DNA from: Methanobacterium sp.
Lineage (GTDB): Archaea; Methanobacteriota; Methanobacteria; Methanobacteriales; Methanobacteriaceae
Assembly (NCBI GenBank): GCA_016222945.1
Contig: JACRPY010000002.1
Coordinates: forward strand, 372,001-436,000
Reading direction: 5' to 3'
DNA length: 64,000 nt
The position numbers were made by a program, and so were the translations under genes. The notes beneath the pieces are model-generated. The model was not told the DNA's origin and did not search any database. It saw only the letters and a list, made by a program, of their open reading frames with translations. Of this stretch, positions 19,752-28,229 are shown in pieces. Position 1 is the first letter of the stretch, and every line of letters starts with the position of its first letter.

Positions 19752-20150
19752 ATGCTAAAAACAGAATTAATTAACTTATGGCTATGGATTGGACTTGGGG
19801 GATTTATTGGGGCTATTTTAAGGTTTTTAATCAGCGGATTACTTCAGTCTAAAGCGGCAGTGTTTCCATTAGGTACTTTTGGTGTTAATTTTATTGGAAG
19901 CTTTCTTATGGGTTTTGTAATGTACTCATCAGAATTTGGAGGGCTTTTTAGTGAAGAAACAAGGGTATTTTTAACAATAGGGATACTTGGATCGTTTACA
20001 ACAATGTCAGCATTCAGCTACGAATCTTTTAAGTTATTAGAACAGAATGAATTACTATTATTAAGTATAAATGTTGTAGGGGCGGTTTTACTTACAATAT
20101 TTGCCATATATTTGGGTAAAATTGCTGCATTAAACTTATGGAAGGTTTAA
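19752..20150 (+). CDS. crcB: Fluoride channel/exporter FluC (CrcB)
   Basis: A 132-residue small membrane protein with four hydrophobic segments. CrcB signatures are GGFIGAILRFLISG, FPLGTFGVNFIGSFLMG with the essential Asn, and the GILGSFTTMSAFSYE stretch containing the phenylalanine-box and Thr-Ser. FluC forms dual-topology dimers that let fluoride leave the cell. It is followed after one base by a DUF190 gene, a common partner. The upstream gap is only 39 bp, too short for a fluoride riboswitch. Confidence 0.95.
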   Translation: MLKTELINLWLWIGLGGFIGAILRFLISGLLQSKAAVFPLGTFGVNFIGSFLMGFVMYSSEFGGLFSEETRVFLTIGILGSFTTMSAFSYESFKLLEQNELLLLSINVVGAVLLTIFAIYLGKIAALNLWKV

Positions 20151-20151
20151 A

Positions 20152-20496
20152 ATGAAAAAAGAGTCAGAAGCTATTTTGCTTAGGATATTCATAGGAGAAT
20201 CTGATAGGTATGAAGGAAAACCTCTTTACAGATATCTTCTTGAAATGTTTAAAAATGAAGGATTGGCTGGCGCAACTGTATTAAGGGCAATTGGAGGATT
20301 TGGAAAAACAAGCTACATCCATTCAACTGCAATACTACAGCTTTCAACAGATTTGCCCATAGTAATTGAAGTTGTTGATAGAAAAAACAAAATAGAAATG
20401 ATTAAAACTAAATTAGAAGGAATAATACAGGGCGGCCTTATAACCGAAGAAAAAATTAAGATTATTTTATATGAAAGTAAAAAAGGTCCTAATTAA
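20152..20496 (+). CDS. DUF190 domain protein, CrcB partner
   Basis: 114 residues matching the DUF190 family. RIFIGESDRYEGKPLYRYLLE, the GLAGATVLRAIGGFGKTSYIH stretch and LPIVIEVVD are typical. The fold is ferredoxin-like and PII-related. It begins one base after the crcB stop and is almost certainly translated with it. This pairing is widespread and suggests an accessory or regulatory part in fluoride resistance, but no molecular function is established. It converges with hisE, only 3 bp away. Confidence 0.9.
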   Translation: MKKESEAILLRIFIGESDRYEGKPLYRYLLEMFKNEGLAGATVLRAIGGFGKTSYIHSTAILQLSTDLPIVIEVVDRKNKIEMIKTKLEGIIQGGLITEEKIKIILYESKKGPN

Positions 20497-20499
20497 TTT

Positions 20500-20787
20500 T
20501 TATTTCACTCTTCTTTCAAATTCATCAAATAAATCGTCAATATCAATGCCTTTATATGCCAGAAGCAATAATGTGTGAAAAATAAGGTCAGCAGATTCAG
20601 ATACGAGATTTTCGTCATTTTTAGAAGCGATTATAACTTCTGCAGCTTCTTCACCGATTTTTTCAAGTATTTTGTCCTCTGCTTGCTTTTCATCGTTGCT
20701 CATGAGTTTAGAAGTGTAAGAATCAATAGGATTATCACGTCTATCCTCTAAAACAGTATAAACCTCTCTTATGATTTTATCTTTCAC
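20500..20787 (-). CDS. hisE: Phosphoribosyl-ATP pyrophosphatase
   Basis: 95 residues of the all-alpha NTP pyrophosphohydrolase (MazG-like) fold. HisE hydrolyses phosphoribosyl-ATP to phosphoribosyl-AMP, the second step of histidine synthesis. The metal-binding EKIGEEAAEVIIASKN helix and the SESADLIFHTLLLL helix carry the characteristic E-x-x-E and E-x-x-D pairs. It stands alone on the minus strand downstream of the CBS-ParB gene, 40 bp away. No other his genes are in the window. Confidence 0.94.
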   Translation of the reverse strand: MKDKIIREVYTVLEDRRDNPIDSYTSKLMSNDEKQAEDKILEKIGEEAAEVIIASKNDENLVSESADLIFHTLLLLAYKGIDIDDLFDEFERRVK

Positions 20788-20827
20788 TTTTAATCTCCTT
20801 AAAACAGTTTAATATGTTATAATTTGT

Positions 20828-21622
20828 TTATTTTTGTTTATTCTTCCTTAAACTTCCAGTTATGGCTATAAGTGGATGTTGAGCATCATCAATTATTTCG
20901 ATATCGTTAAGAGTGTAAATTCCTTCTTTGTCTGCTGTTTTTTCCAAACCCAGCTTAATATCTTTCTCTAACTCGATTACATAGGAATCTATTTCTTTAT
21001 AACCCAGCTTAGAGGCGGCAACAGTTCTGTGGTGACCATCCACCAAAATGTGCCTATTTCCACTTTTAACGGTGATTGTGGGTTCTGCAAGCCCTCTTTC
21101 AAGTTCATAAGTCCTGCCTTGAAGTTCATCGGCATATATTTTGTTTTGGGTTGGCCTGAGCTGTTCTGTGGGAACTTTCATCCTTAAAAGCTTTGTTTCA
21201 ACGCCATAAAGCTGTTCTAATGTCTTTTTAAAGTAATTCACTTTCATTGGCGTGGATCTTTCAATATGGGACCTTACAATATCAGTATTAGTTATAATGC
21301 CTACTAATTTACCTTCTTTATCTATAACGGGGAGTCTTGATATTCCCATTCTAAACATTACTCGTGCGGCATCGTTTATGGACATGTCCTGGTCTGCAAC
21401 CACAACATCAGTGGACATAATGTCTTTAACTGCATGATCCCATGGTTTTAAGAGTAAATCGAAGGCGGTTACCATACCCATTACTTCGCCGTTTATTTTA
21501 ACTGGAAATCCGTCGTGACCAGTGCTTTTCATTAAATTAATAATTTCTTCATTGGGGGTTTCGGGAGTTACCGTTATAACCTCTTTTGTCATATAATGTT
21601 TTACAAGAGCTGAACTACTCAT
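20828..21622 (-). CDS. Two CBS domains fused to a ParB/sulfiredoxin-like domain
   Basis: 264 residues. The first 120 hold a CBS pair (VKHYMTKEVITVTP, then VKDIMSTDVVVADQD and GIITNTDIV). The rest has a ParB/Srx-like fold: MKVPTEQLRPTQNKIYADEL, then the signature ILVDGHHRTVAASKLG. CBS pairs sense adenine nucleotides or related ligands. The ParB-like domain in this context could be a nucleotide-dependent kinase or nuclease, but the sequence does not decide. It is not a chromosome-partition ParB, because no HTH is present. It is likely co-transcribed with hisE. Confidence 0.88.
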   Translation of the reverse strand: MSSSALVKHYMTKEVITVTPETPNEEIINLMKSTGHDGFPVKINGEVMGMVTAFDLLLKPWDHAVKDIMSTDVVVADQDMSINDAARVMFRMGISRLPVIDKEGKLVGIITNTDIVRSHIERSTPMKVNYFKKTLEQLYGVETKLLRMKVPTEQLRPTQNKIYADELQGRTYELERGLAEPTITVKSGNRHILVDGHHRTVAASKLGYKEIDSYVIELEKDIKLGLEKTADKEGIYTLNDIEIIDDAQHPLIAITGSLRKNKQK

Positions 21623-21676
21623 TTAAAATCTCCTAAATAATATTCCATCAAATTTTTTGTTTATTTTATAATTTAA

Positions 21677-21904
21677 TTATTTATGCCATGTTAATTGGTT
21701 ATTACATTCAATTTTTATTATTCTATGGCATGGAATTTGTGTATAATCGTTTAATATTAAAAATCCACGTTCTAAATGACTTATTTGGTTTCCTGAAATA
21801 GTTTTGAGGTTTCCATTAGCTCCCCTATGTACATAAGTTATTTTACAATTTTTTATTTCCATTGGGGGATGCCATAAAATCATGTCTAAAACATTTTTTG
21901 CCAT
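21677..21904 (-). CDS. DUF504 / MJ1316-type RNA-repair-associated domain protein
   Basis: A 75-residue single-domain protein of the DUF504 (UPF0248, MJ1316) family. Typical features are the N-terminal LDMILWHP, the ITYVHRGA strand and the IPCHRIIKIE segment. The domain is predicted to act in RNA processing or repair because it occurs fused to RNA-end-modifying enzymes in other organisms. No direct role is shown. It lies in the minus-strand run between gatB and the CBS-ParB gene. Confidence 0.85.
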   Translation of the reverse strand: MAKNVLDMILWHPPMEIKNCKITYVHRGANGNLKTISGNQISHLERGFLILNDYTQIPCHRIIKIECNNQLTWHK

Positions 21905-22011
21905 TTAAAGCCCTAATTTTCAATAAAATTGTTTTATATTAATTTGTTTGAAGTTATTAAAAAATTTATGCTTAATTTATGATTAAATAAAAAAAGGGAA
22001 TGTATTAAGTC

Positions 22012-23367
22012 TTATTTAGCTAAAGCGTCTCTTAAAAACTTAGAAGTTTCACCAGGATCAGCTTTCCCACGTGTAAGTCTCATAACTTGCCCTATCAAGA
22101 AATTCATGGCGCTTTTTTTACCTTCATGATAATCAGAGACTGCTTGAGGATTTTCATCAATGGCCTGTTTTACAGCATTCATAACACTTTCTTCATCACT
22201 TACTCCAATTAAACCCATATTTTCAGCTATTTTGGATGGATGCTCATTATTTTCAGGCATTTTCTCAATTATCTTCTTAGCAGCCTTAGGAGTGATTTTT
22301 TTATCCTTTATCATTTGTAGAAGCTCTACAATATCTTCTGTTTTTATGTGGCTTTCATCAAAACTTATTTTATTGTAATTAAGTACTCTTTTAAGCTCAT
22401 CTCTCATCCATACGGCTGCAAATGAAGGTTCAACTTTCTTTACAATTTCTTCAAATGCATCTGCCAGTGCTAATTCAGAAGTCATAACTTTTGCATATTC
22501 TTCTTCAATTTTATATTCGTCAATGAACCTTTCTGCCTTAATATGAGGTGGTTCAGGCATAGCTTCTCTTATACCTTCAATTTGCTCATCTTCTGCCATC
22601 ATTGGCGGGAGATCAGGATCAGGTATATATCTATAATCGTCAGCTTCTTCTTTAAGACGCATAGAAACTGTAATCATCTGGGATTCAAGAAATGCTCTTG
22701 TTTCCTGTTTTATTTCTACTCCTCTTCTAATGAGATTCTTTTGTCTTACAATTTCATATTTAAGAGCCTTATACGCACCCCTTATAGAGTTTACATTCTT
22801 GATTTCGGCTCTTTTACCGCCTTCAAGGGATATGTTGACATCTGCACGCATGGTTCCCTCACCACGAGCACTGCCACTATATTCCAGGACTCTTATAAGC
22901 TCTCTTAGGAAATTCCTAGCTTCTTCTGGTGATTTCATATCAGGTTCGGTTACAATTTCAATAAGAGGAATTCCAGACCGGTTAAAATCCACTACTCCTG
23001 TATCTGGTTTGTATTGGCCCGGATCTTCTTCAATGTGAACTTCACGAATTCTCACACCATTAAGATTACCTTCATATCCTATGGGGATGGATGTTCGCTG
23101 ATAACCAGATGAAAGATCAGGATAATCATAATGCTTCCTCATGAAGTAGGTTTCATTTTCTGCTATCTTACATCCAAGCATTAAAGCTATTTTAATTGCA
23201 CCATTCATTGCTGATTCATTTGGTGGATATGGCTTTGCACCAGGCTGGTTTAAACACACATAACAGATGTTGGAGTTAGCTGCAGCCTCCTGATAATTTG
23301 TATGGCAATCACAGAAAAGTTTAGAATCAGTTTCAAGCTGAACGTGAATTTCAAGTCCGCATTTCAT
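22012..23367 (-). CDS. gatB: Asp-tRNA(Asn)/Glu-tRNA(Gln) amidotransferase subunit B
   Basis: 451 residues. GatB is the kinase subunit of the GatCAB complex that amidates misacylated tRNA. It begins MKCGLEIHVQLET. The zinc site is CDCH near residues 19-22 with CYVC at about 35-38. HYDYPDLSSGYQRTS, the GIPLIEIVTEPDM stretch and SARGEGTMRADVN follow. The C-terminal YqeY-like tail domain ends with a GQVMRLTRGKADP element, which binds tRNA. In archaea GatCAB mainly makes Asn-tRNA because GatDE handles Gln. Length is normal. The tRNA-Asn gene is about 1.5 kb away. Confidence 0.97.
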   Translation of the reverse strand: MKCGLEIHVQLETDSKLFCDCHTNYQEAAANSNICYVCLNQPGAKPYPPNESAMNGAIKIALMLGCKIAENETYFMRKHYDYPDLSSGYQRTSIPIGYEGNLNGVRIREVHIEEDPGQYKPDTGVVDFNRSGIPLIEIVTEPDMKSPEEARNFLRELIRVLEYSGSARGEGTMRADVNISLEGGKRAEIKNVNSIRGAYKALKYEIVRQKNLIRRGVEIKQETRAFLESQMITVSMRLKEEADDYRYIPDPDLPPMMAEDEQIEGIREAMPEPPHIKAERFIDEYKIEEEYAKVMTSELALADAFEEIVKKVEPSFAAVWMRDELKRVLNYNKISFDESHIKTEDIVELLQMIKDKKITPKAAKKIIEKMPENNEHPSKIAENMGLIGVSDEESVMNAVKQAIDENPQAVSDYHEGKKSAMNFLIGQVMRLTRGKADPGETSKFLRDALAK

Positions 23368-23495
23368 CTTAATAATAATTCCTCCTGAAAATCTCTAATT
23401 TAAACAATAAGCAAAGTAACATTATTTTATAATTTAATTAAAAAATTACTCACTAACTTTTTAGATGAATATAACACTAAAAATATGTTTCAATT

Positions 23496-24503
23496 TTATT
23501 CATTACTAATCTTGTTGTTAAGACACTTATCAATATATCGTTTTATATATGGTTCAATTTCTAAGCTATGGGTTTCACCCTTTGTTAACATATCAAAATC
23601 TGTAAAAGTCCCCATTAATTCTCTTCCAGCCCAAAAAACTTCTTCTTCAACCCTTTTTCCGAAACGTGTTCCAAACATTTTAAATAAAGGGAATTTGGTA
23701 AGTCCATTAGCTCCACTTAAAAGAAGAGGCCCAATATTTGCAAGATTATCAATCCAAGTTCCAGTAATTATTTTAAGCTGTGGAAATTTGATCCTGGTTG
23801 CAGCAACAACTCCCGCATAATAAAGAGAAGCAGGCTGAGGTGAATTTTCATAAACAGTTTCTTTATGGGGATTTAAGGAATAAAACGTAACTCTATCAAT
23901 TCCAATCTTTTGTATCATTTCATGTAGGTACTTTATATCTTCAGGGGTCTCACCAAGCCCTAAAATAATAGTTATGGCCTTTTGAAATCCAAGTTCGCCA
24001 GCAAATTCAAGCATTTCAGTTATATCCTCTAAAGATTTACTTGGACAGATTTTGTCATGTAAATCAGGATTAGCAACCTCAACAGCACCTGTAACACCTG
24101 CAATCTCATCTCCATAAGCTTCAAGATCCTTTGTAATTCCAATATTAAGCCAAACAGGCTCTCCAGTAATTCCATAAATCTTCTGGGAAATATCTCTTAT
24201 TTCTTCTGTTTTAAAAGACCCGTATCCTCCAGAAAGGAATTCAATTTTCCAATCAGTTCTCCTGCAAAGCTCTGCTTCAGCTAAAATAGAGTTTATGTTA
24301 CGTCGGGCTTTAGCAGGCTCTTTAATCTTTGGTTTTTGTGAGGACATATAGCAGAATAGGCAATCGCCTTTATCACACCACCATGAAAGGAATATGGCCC
24401 TTTCTAATGTAATTTGATTTCCATGCTCAGCTAAAGTGATTTTATTGGCTTTTTGCATTAAATCAAGGATTTCAAAGTTTTTAATTTTGTTTATGAGATT
24501 CAT
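23496..24503 (-). CDS. Radical SAM protein (biotin synthase/HcgA-like)
   Basis: 335 residues of the radical SAM superfamily. The cluster ligands are in WWCDKGDCLFCYMSS, a C-x4-C-x2-C arrangement rather than the canonical C-x3-C-x2-C. SAM-binding features follow: FLSGGYGSF, GEPVWLNIG, a VANPDLHDKICP segment and IILGLGETPEDI. The altered spacing and overall layout recall HcgA and other biotin-synthase-like enzymes of methanogens, but no Hmd-cofactor genes are nearby to support that role. Substrate unknown. It is transcribed away from the tRNA cluster; the 359-bp gap upstream holds tRNA promoter elements and hairpins. Confidence 0.82.
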   Translation of the reverse strand: MNLINKIKNFEILDLMQKANKITLAEHGNQITLERAIFLSWWCDKGDCLFCYMSSQKPKIKEPAKARRNINSILAEAELCRRTDWKIEFLSGGYGSFKTEEIRDISQKIYGITGEPVWLNIGITKDLEAYGDEIAGVTGAVEVANPDLHDKICPSKSLEDITEMLEFAGELGFQKAITIILGLGETPEDIKYLHEMIQKIGIDRVTFYSLNPHKETVYENSPQPASLYYAGVVAATRIKFPQLKIITGTWIDNLANIGPLLLSGANGLTKFPLFKMFGTRFGKRVEEEVFWAGRELMGTFTDFDMLTKGETHSLEIEPYIKRYIDKCLNNKISNE

Positions 24504-24716
24504 AATTCACCTAATTAATATTATAATGAGTTTTGGGGCACGGTTAATTTGCTTAATTTTGTAAAATCTAAATATTTTAAATGTTGTATTGAATTTTATT
24601 TATCTTTGCTCTTATTTAAATAAAAAAAATAAAGTTATATTGCCTGTTAATAACAATATTTATATGATATAAGCATGCAATGCTTGGTTATACTGTGGAT
24701 TTACATATCCAAAACG

Positions 24717-24724
24717 TTTATATA
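24717..24724 (+). promoter_or_regulatory. Candidate TATA box of the tRNA cluster
   Basis: TTTATATA, preceded by AAAACG, is a good archaeal TATA element. A second, TTTATATGATA, lies about 60 bp upstream. The tRNA-Asn gene begins 139 bp downstream, further than usual, with hairpin array F in between. A weaker CTTATATTT near 24762 could also serve. Confidence 0.4.
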
Positions 24725-24776
24725 CTATAATCACTAACTTAAAAAATACGTCATAAATGTGCTTATATTTTAAACT

Positions 24777-24847
24777 CTTGAAACAATGAGTTTCAAGTTT
24801 GAAAATCCTTGATTTGTGATTTGCAAACCGCTAGCTTGTAGTTTGCA
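24777..24847. repeat. Mini-hairpins upstream of the tRNA cluster (locus F)
   Basis: CTTGAAAC (24777-24784) pairs with GTTTCAAG (24790-24797) over a 5-nt loop. TGCAAAC (24822-24828) pairs with GTTTGCA (24841-24847). The structures lie between the likely promoter and tRNA-Asn and would be part of the tRNA leader. They resemble the dispersed hairpin arrays but share less sequence with them. Confidence 0.5.
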
Positions 24848-24862
24848 GCTATGCTAGGCATG

Positions 24863-24935
<73 letters not shown>

Positions 24936-24939
24936 CTGT

Positions 24940-25013
<74 letters not shown>

Positions 25014-25020
25014 TTTCCAA

Positions 25021-25179
25021 AAACAATCGTATATTCGTAAGCTAACGAAAATTATATATTTTCATGCAGCAAAAATAAAACTTTGCATGCTGTCAAAATC
25101 TTGGATTTTGAAAGCACAAATAGAATATTTGTAAGCCATAGAAATCTATGATTTCTGGCTATGAATAAAAAATTCATAA
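25021..25179. repeat. Mini-hairpin array between tRNA genes (locus G)
   Basis: The 166-bp spacer between the CAT tRNA and tRNA-Glu is almost entirely short inverted repeats. They are GAAAAT-TATAT-ATTTTC, TCAAAATC-TTG-GATTTTGA (8 bp), ACAAATA-GAA-TATTTGT, GCC-AT-AGAAATC-TAT-GATTTCT-GGC and ATGAAT-AAAAA-ATTCAT. Three-nucleotide loops dominate, as in arrays A-D. It separates the first two tRNA genes from the last three and would lie inside a common precursor. Confidence 0.65.
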
Positions 25180-25254
25180 GCTCCGGTGGTGTAGTCCGGC
25201 CAATCATTTCGGCCTTTCGAGCCGAAGACTCGGGTTCGAATCCCGGCCGGAGCA
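25180..25254 (+). tRNA. tRNA-Glu (TTC)
   Basis: A 75-nt cloverleaf. The acceptor GCTCCGG pairs with CCGGAGC, with discriminator A. The anticodon loop CTTTCGA, closed by TCGGC/GCCGA, carries TTC. The T arm is TCGGG-TTCGAAT-CCCGG. CCA is not encoded. It immediately follows hairpin array G. Confidence 0.95.
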
Positions 25255-25282
25255 TTCTTCTTAACTAATAAACTTACAGCTA

Positions 25283-25366
25283 GCGGGGGTGCCCGAGCTG
25301 GCCAAAGGGGACGGGCTTAGGACCCGTTGGCGTAGGCCTACCAGGGTTCGAATCCCTGCTCCCGCA
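25283..25366 (+). tRNA. tRNA-Leu (TAG)
   Basis: An 84-nt class II tRNA with a long variable arm (TGGCGTAGGCCTAC region). The acceptor GCGGGGG pairs with CTCCCGC, with discriminator A as required for leucine. The anticodon loop CTTAGGA, closed by ACGGG/CCCGT, gives TAG. The T arm is CAGGG-TTCGAAT-CCCTG. No encoded CCA and no intron. Confidence 0.96.
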
Positions 25367-25404
25367 TTAAACACATTTCAAATTAAGATTATAAATCATT
25401 CAGT

Positions 25405-25481
<77 letters not shown>

Positions 25482-25655
25482 TATAACGTTCATTTTCTTT
25501 TAATCCTTGTTTTAAATGATTTTACATTCATTATTTTTAAATTTATATCTATTCAACTTACAAAAAACCAGAATAATTAGAAAAATTTATTATAGGTAAT
25601 AATGTTAATTATAAAATTGTTCAATGACCTAAAAATATCGTAAGATGAGGTTTTT

Positions 25656-25961
25656 ATGTTAAAAATGGAAAGGACATGTAATTCAATTAAATGTAATGTT
25701 TTACATGAAGGCAAGTTAATAGGCTACATGGACGGAGTAAGTGTTACGCAGTGGTTTTTAAAGAATAGATATAGTTATAAAGGCTCATTTTCAAATTTTG
25801 TGACTGAAAATCATGAAGATACACGTGTGGGAATTACAGTGGATATTATTTTTTTAGATCTAAACTTAATGGCTAAAGATGCAAGAATAGAATGGATAAA
25901 TGCATTTGGTTCAAATGGTACATTTCAAGCTTTAAGAATTGAGTATTGTGATCTTAAATAA
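25656..25961 (+). CDS. Hypothetical protein, 101 residues
   Basis: Not recognised. The frame is open for 101 codons with a GAGG ribosome site (ATGAGGTTTTT) upstream and codon use like its neighbours. It has no signal peptide or membrane segment. Visible features are two cysteines near the N-terminus (CNSIKC at about 8-13), a mixed beta pattern with GITVDIIFLDLNLM in the middle, and a C-terminal NAFGSNGTFQALRIEYC. It lies between the tRNA cluster and hjc on the same strand. Probably a real gene; no function can be offered. Confidence 0.6.
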   Translation: MLKMERTCNSIKCNVLHEGKLIGYMDGVSVTQWFLKNRYSYKGSFSNFVTENHEDTRVGITVDIIFLDLNLMAKDARIEWINAFGSNGTFQALRIEYCDLK

Positions 25962-25991
25962 AAAAAACTTTTTTCTAATTAGGATCAAAGG

Positions 25992-25999
25992 TTATATAC
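25992..25999 (+). promoter_or_regulatory. TATA box of hjc
   Basis: TTATATAC (after CAAAGG) lies 53 bp upstream of the hjc ATG. Initiation about 25 bp downstream would give a leader of roughly 30 nt. No convincing ribosome site precedes the ATG. Confidence 0.4.
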
Positions 26000-26051
26000 T
26001 CTTAAAATTAAATTATACTTGTTTTAAATTACCGATATTTACAGAAACTAA

Positions 26052-26477
26052 ATGGATATTCTTGATATTATGAATAAAAAAGGGTCACGCGTAGAACGTG
26101 AATTGGTTAAAATGTTATGGGATGCTGATTGCGCTGCTATGAGGGCGCCAGCGTCTGGTGGAGCAACTAAAAAACCTCTTCCAGATATTATTGCAGGTAA
26201 TGGGAAGATTTATCTGGCAATTGAAGTTAAATCAAGCTCTGCAGATCAAATATATATTGATTCTGAAAAAATTAGTGGATTAATAGAATTTTCAAAGATT
26301 TTTGGGGCTGAACCATTCCTTGGAGCTAAATTTAAAAATAAAAAATGGCGTTTTGTACGTATAGATGATCTAAGTAAAACTAGGGGAGAAAATTTCAAAG
26401 TTGATGTGGATTTAGCATTTTCTAAAGGTTTAGAATTCGATGAATTAATTGGAAGAGATAAACAGGTTAAATTTTAA
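26052..26477 (+). CDS. hjc: Holliday junction resolvase Hjc
   Basis: A 141-residue archaeal Hjc nuclease that cuts four-way DNA junctions during recombination and fork repair. It has the PD-(D/E)XK core: the glutamate of GSRVERELVKML, APASGGATKKPLPDII with the catalytic Asp, and AIEVKSSS with the Glu-x-Lys pair. Together these bind two Mg2+ ions. ATG 26052 is taken; an internal ATG at 26070 (MNKKGSRV) is a possible alternative and matches the usual start of shorter homologues. It stands alone behind its own TATA box. Confidence 0.95.
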   Translation: MDILDIMNKKGSRVERELVKMLWDADCAAMRAPASGGATKKPLPDIIAGNGKIYLAIEVKSSSADQIYIDSEKISGLIEFSKIFGAEPFLGAKFKNKKWRFVRIDDLSKTRGENFKVDVDLAFSKGLEFDELIGRDKQVKF

Positions 26478-26600
26478 CAAACCAATGATTATTTTTATAT
26501 TTTTAAACACTTAAAATTTCTTATTTTCTATGTTTTAAACTATAAACTGATCATTTTATATTGGAGTATGACCATAATTAGGGTTTAAGGAGGGATTAAA

Positions 26601-27083
26601 ACGGATAAAAAGATAGGAATTGTGTTTATAATTGCAATTATGGCAATTGTTGTTTTTGCATCTGGATGCACACAACAGGGAAATCAGACTTCCCAGCAAA
26701 ATAATACCACTGTCCAGCATAATACAACTTCTGCTAAGGCTATTGATGTAGTAGCCATTCAAAAAGGACCAGAAACAGCCAAAAAAGGTATGAATGTAAC
26801 TATTCAATATGAAGTTTCAAATAAAGGCTCTGAAACTGTTTACAATGTTCAAATTGACAGTCAGGACTTTGAACAGAATCTGGGAACAATAAAACCTGGA
26901 GAAACCAAGAAAGGCAGTGCTAGTATATATATACCCACAGATGCAGAAGTTCAAGCAGATTTTGGGCCTGACGCCACAGTATCTAACCCGTTCTTCATAG
27001 GTGGATTCAGCGTTAAATTCAATGGTGCTAACGGCGCTAAACATACAAAAACTTCTAATTCAATAGAAATAAAATTAGTATAA
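26601..27083 (+). CDS. Lipoprotein-like secreted protein, apparent ACG start
   Basis: A secreted protein of about 160 residues. A hydrophobic segment (IGIVFIIAIMAIVVFASGC) ends in a lipobox-like cysteine, followed by a Gln/Asn/Thr linker and a beta-rich domain. That domain (VAIQKGPETAKKGMNVTIQY to the C-terminus) resembles CARDB or other Ig-like extracellular modules. The strong AAGGAGGG ribosome site ends at 26594. The codon at the right distance is ACG (26601), giving (ACG)DKKIGIVF. The only conventional alternative, GTG 26622, would delete the basic N-region of the signal and lie 27 bases from the ribosome site. Function unknown; likely anchored outside the membrane. Confidence 0.75.
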   Translation, partial: TDKKIGIVFIIAIMAIVVFASGCTQQGNQTSQQNNTTVQHNTTSAKAIDVVAIQKGPETAKKGMNVTIQYEVSNKGSETVYNVQIDSQDFEQNLGTIKPGETKKGSASIYIPTDAEVQADFGPDATVSNPFFIGGFSVKFNGANGAKHTKTSNSIEIKLV

Positions 27084-27140
27084 CTTCCTGCAAAAAACAG
27101 GAAAACTTATTTTTTTTATTTTAAATTTTTAATATTATGA

Positions 27141-28175
27141 TTACTGTGAATTAACAGCTTCTTTATCTTTTTTATATGCTTTAACTGCAGCATATGTAAC
27201 CCCTAAAATTAAAGGGCCTATAATAAAACCAGATAATCCAAATACAAGAGGTCCACAGAGGAATCCTAACATAAATATCAAGGGATGGATATCTGCATAT
27301 TTGCTGGATATTTTAGGCCTTATATAAATATCAATTGCACTCATCAAGAATCCTAATATTATAACTGCAAATGCCTGTAAATAGTTTCCAGTTAGAATAC
27401 TGTAGGCTGCAAGGATAATTGGAAGTGGCCAGTGTCCAATAAATGGTATAAGCTGGAAGAATCCGGTTAATATTCCTAAAAATGAGGCGAAAGGATAGCC
27501 TATGAGCCAGAACCCGACACCACCCAATATTCCGGTTAAAAGAGCTGTAAAGAAATGCCCGAAAAATATGCTCTTTAAAACTTTTTCTGTTTCGCTAAAA
27601 AGAGCATCAAAGTAATGTGTTCTGTTTTGGGGAATGGTGAAATTAATGTATTCCCATAGTTTATCTCCATCTTTTGCAAAATAGAACGTAGATGCAAAGA
27701 ATATGAACAGTTGGAAGGCAATGGTGGGAATAGAACTTAAATAGGTAACTATATAGTTTAAGGTATATTTTAAAACTTCTTCTAAACCTAATTTAAAGCT
27801 GCTTATGAGGGAATCAGCATATGTTTTAAACCCTGTAGGCAGATAATATTGAACTGTACCTGAATTTACACTACTTAAATTAGCATTTTTTGCAATGGCA
27901 ACAATTGCAGGGGTAGATTCTATAAGGGAGTTTATTATTATTACCATAATCAAGATTAAGGGGAGAATAACTATTATCATTGCAAGTATTATGGATATGG
28001 TTTCAAATTTTATGTGGGGCAACATTTTATTGGATATGGGGCGAATTACATAGGCAAATACGGCGCCAAGAATAATCATACTTATCATGGGAGTTAATAC
28101 AAAAAATGAGATGATGAGCAGGGCTGAAATAATAAAAACAGCTGAAGTAACAGTTCCTCTTAGTTTATAAATCAT
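27141..28175 (-). CDS. AI-2E family (PerM/UPF0118) transporter
   Basis: About 344 residues with seven to eight hydrophobic segments in the AI-2E/UPF0118 pattern. There is an N-terminal pair (VFIISALLIISFFVLTPM and MIILGAVFAYVIRPI), then IVILPLILIMVIIINSLI, a long extracytoplasmic loop, and the C-terminal half with FGHFFTALLTGILGGVGFWL, PFASFLGILTGFFQLIPFIG and a PLVFGLSGFIIGPLILG-type end. Family members export small molecules or act as Na+/H+ antiporters; the substrate is not predictable. ATG 28175 follows GTGA; GTG 28184 is in frame. It is downstream of pyrK on the same strand. Confidence 0.9.
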   Translation of the reverse strand: MIYKLRGTVTSAVFIISALLIISFFVLTPMISMIILGAVFAYVIRPISNKMLPHIKFETISIILAMIIVILPLILIMVIIINSLIESTPAIVAIAKNANLSSVNSGTVQYYLPTGFKTYADSLISSFKLGLEEVLKYTLNYIVTYLSSIPTIAFQLFIFFASTFYFAKDGDKLWEYINFTIPQNRTHYFDALFSETEKVLKSIFFGHFFTALLTGILGGVGFWLIGYPFASFLGILTGFFQLIPFIGHWPLPIILAAYSILTGNYLQAFAVIILGFLMSAIDIYIRPKISSKYADIHPLIFMLGFLCGPLVFGLSGFIIGPLILGVTYAAVKAYKKDKEAVNSQ

Positions 28176-28229
28176 TGTATTCACTTTTTATCCTTATTAC
28201 AATTTTATTTAGTTTTTTATAAACAGAAA

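Noticed and set aside
21252..21437. Plus-strand frame opposite the CBS-ParB gene
   Set aside because: CBS-rich genes leave long open antisense frames; similar shadows occur opposite all the CBS genes at 41.7-45.9 kb.
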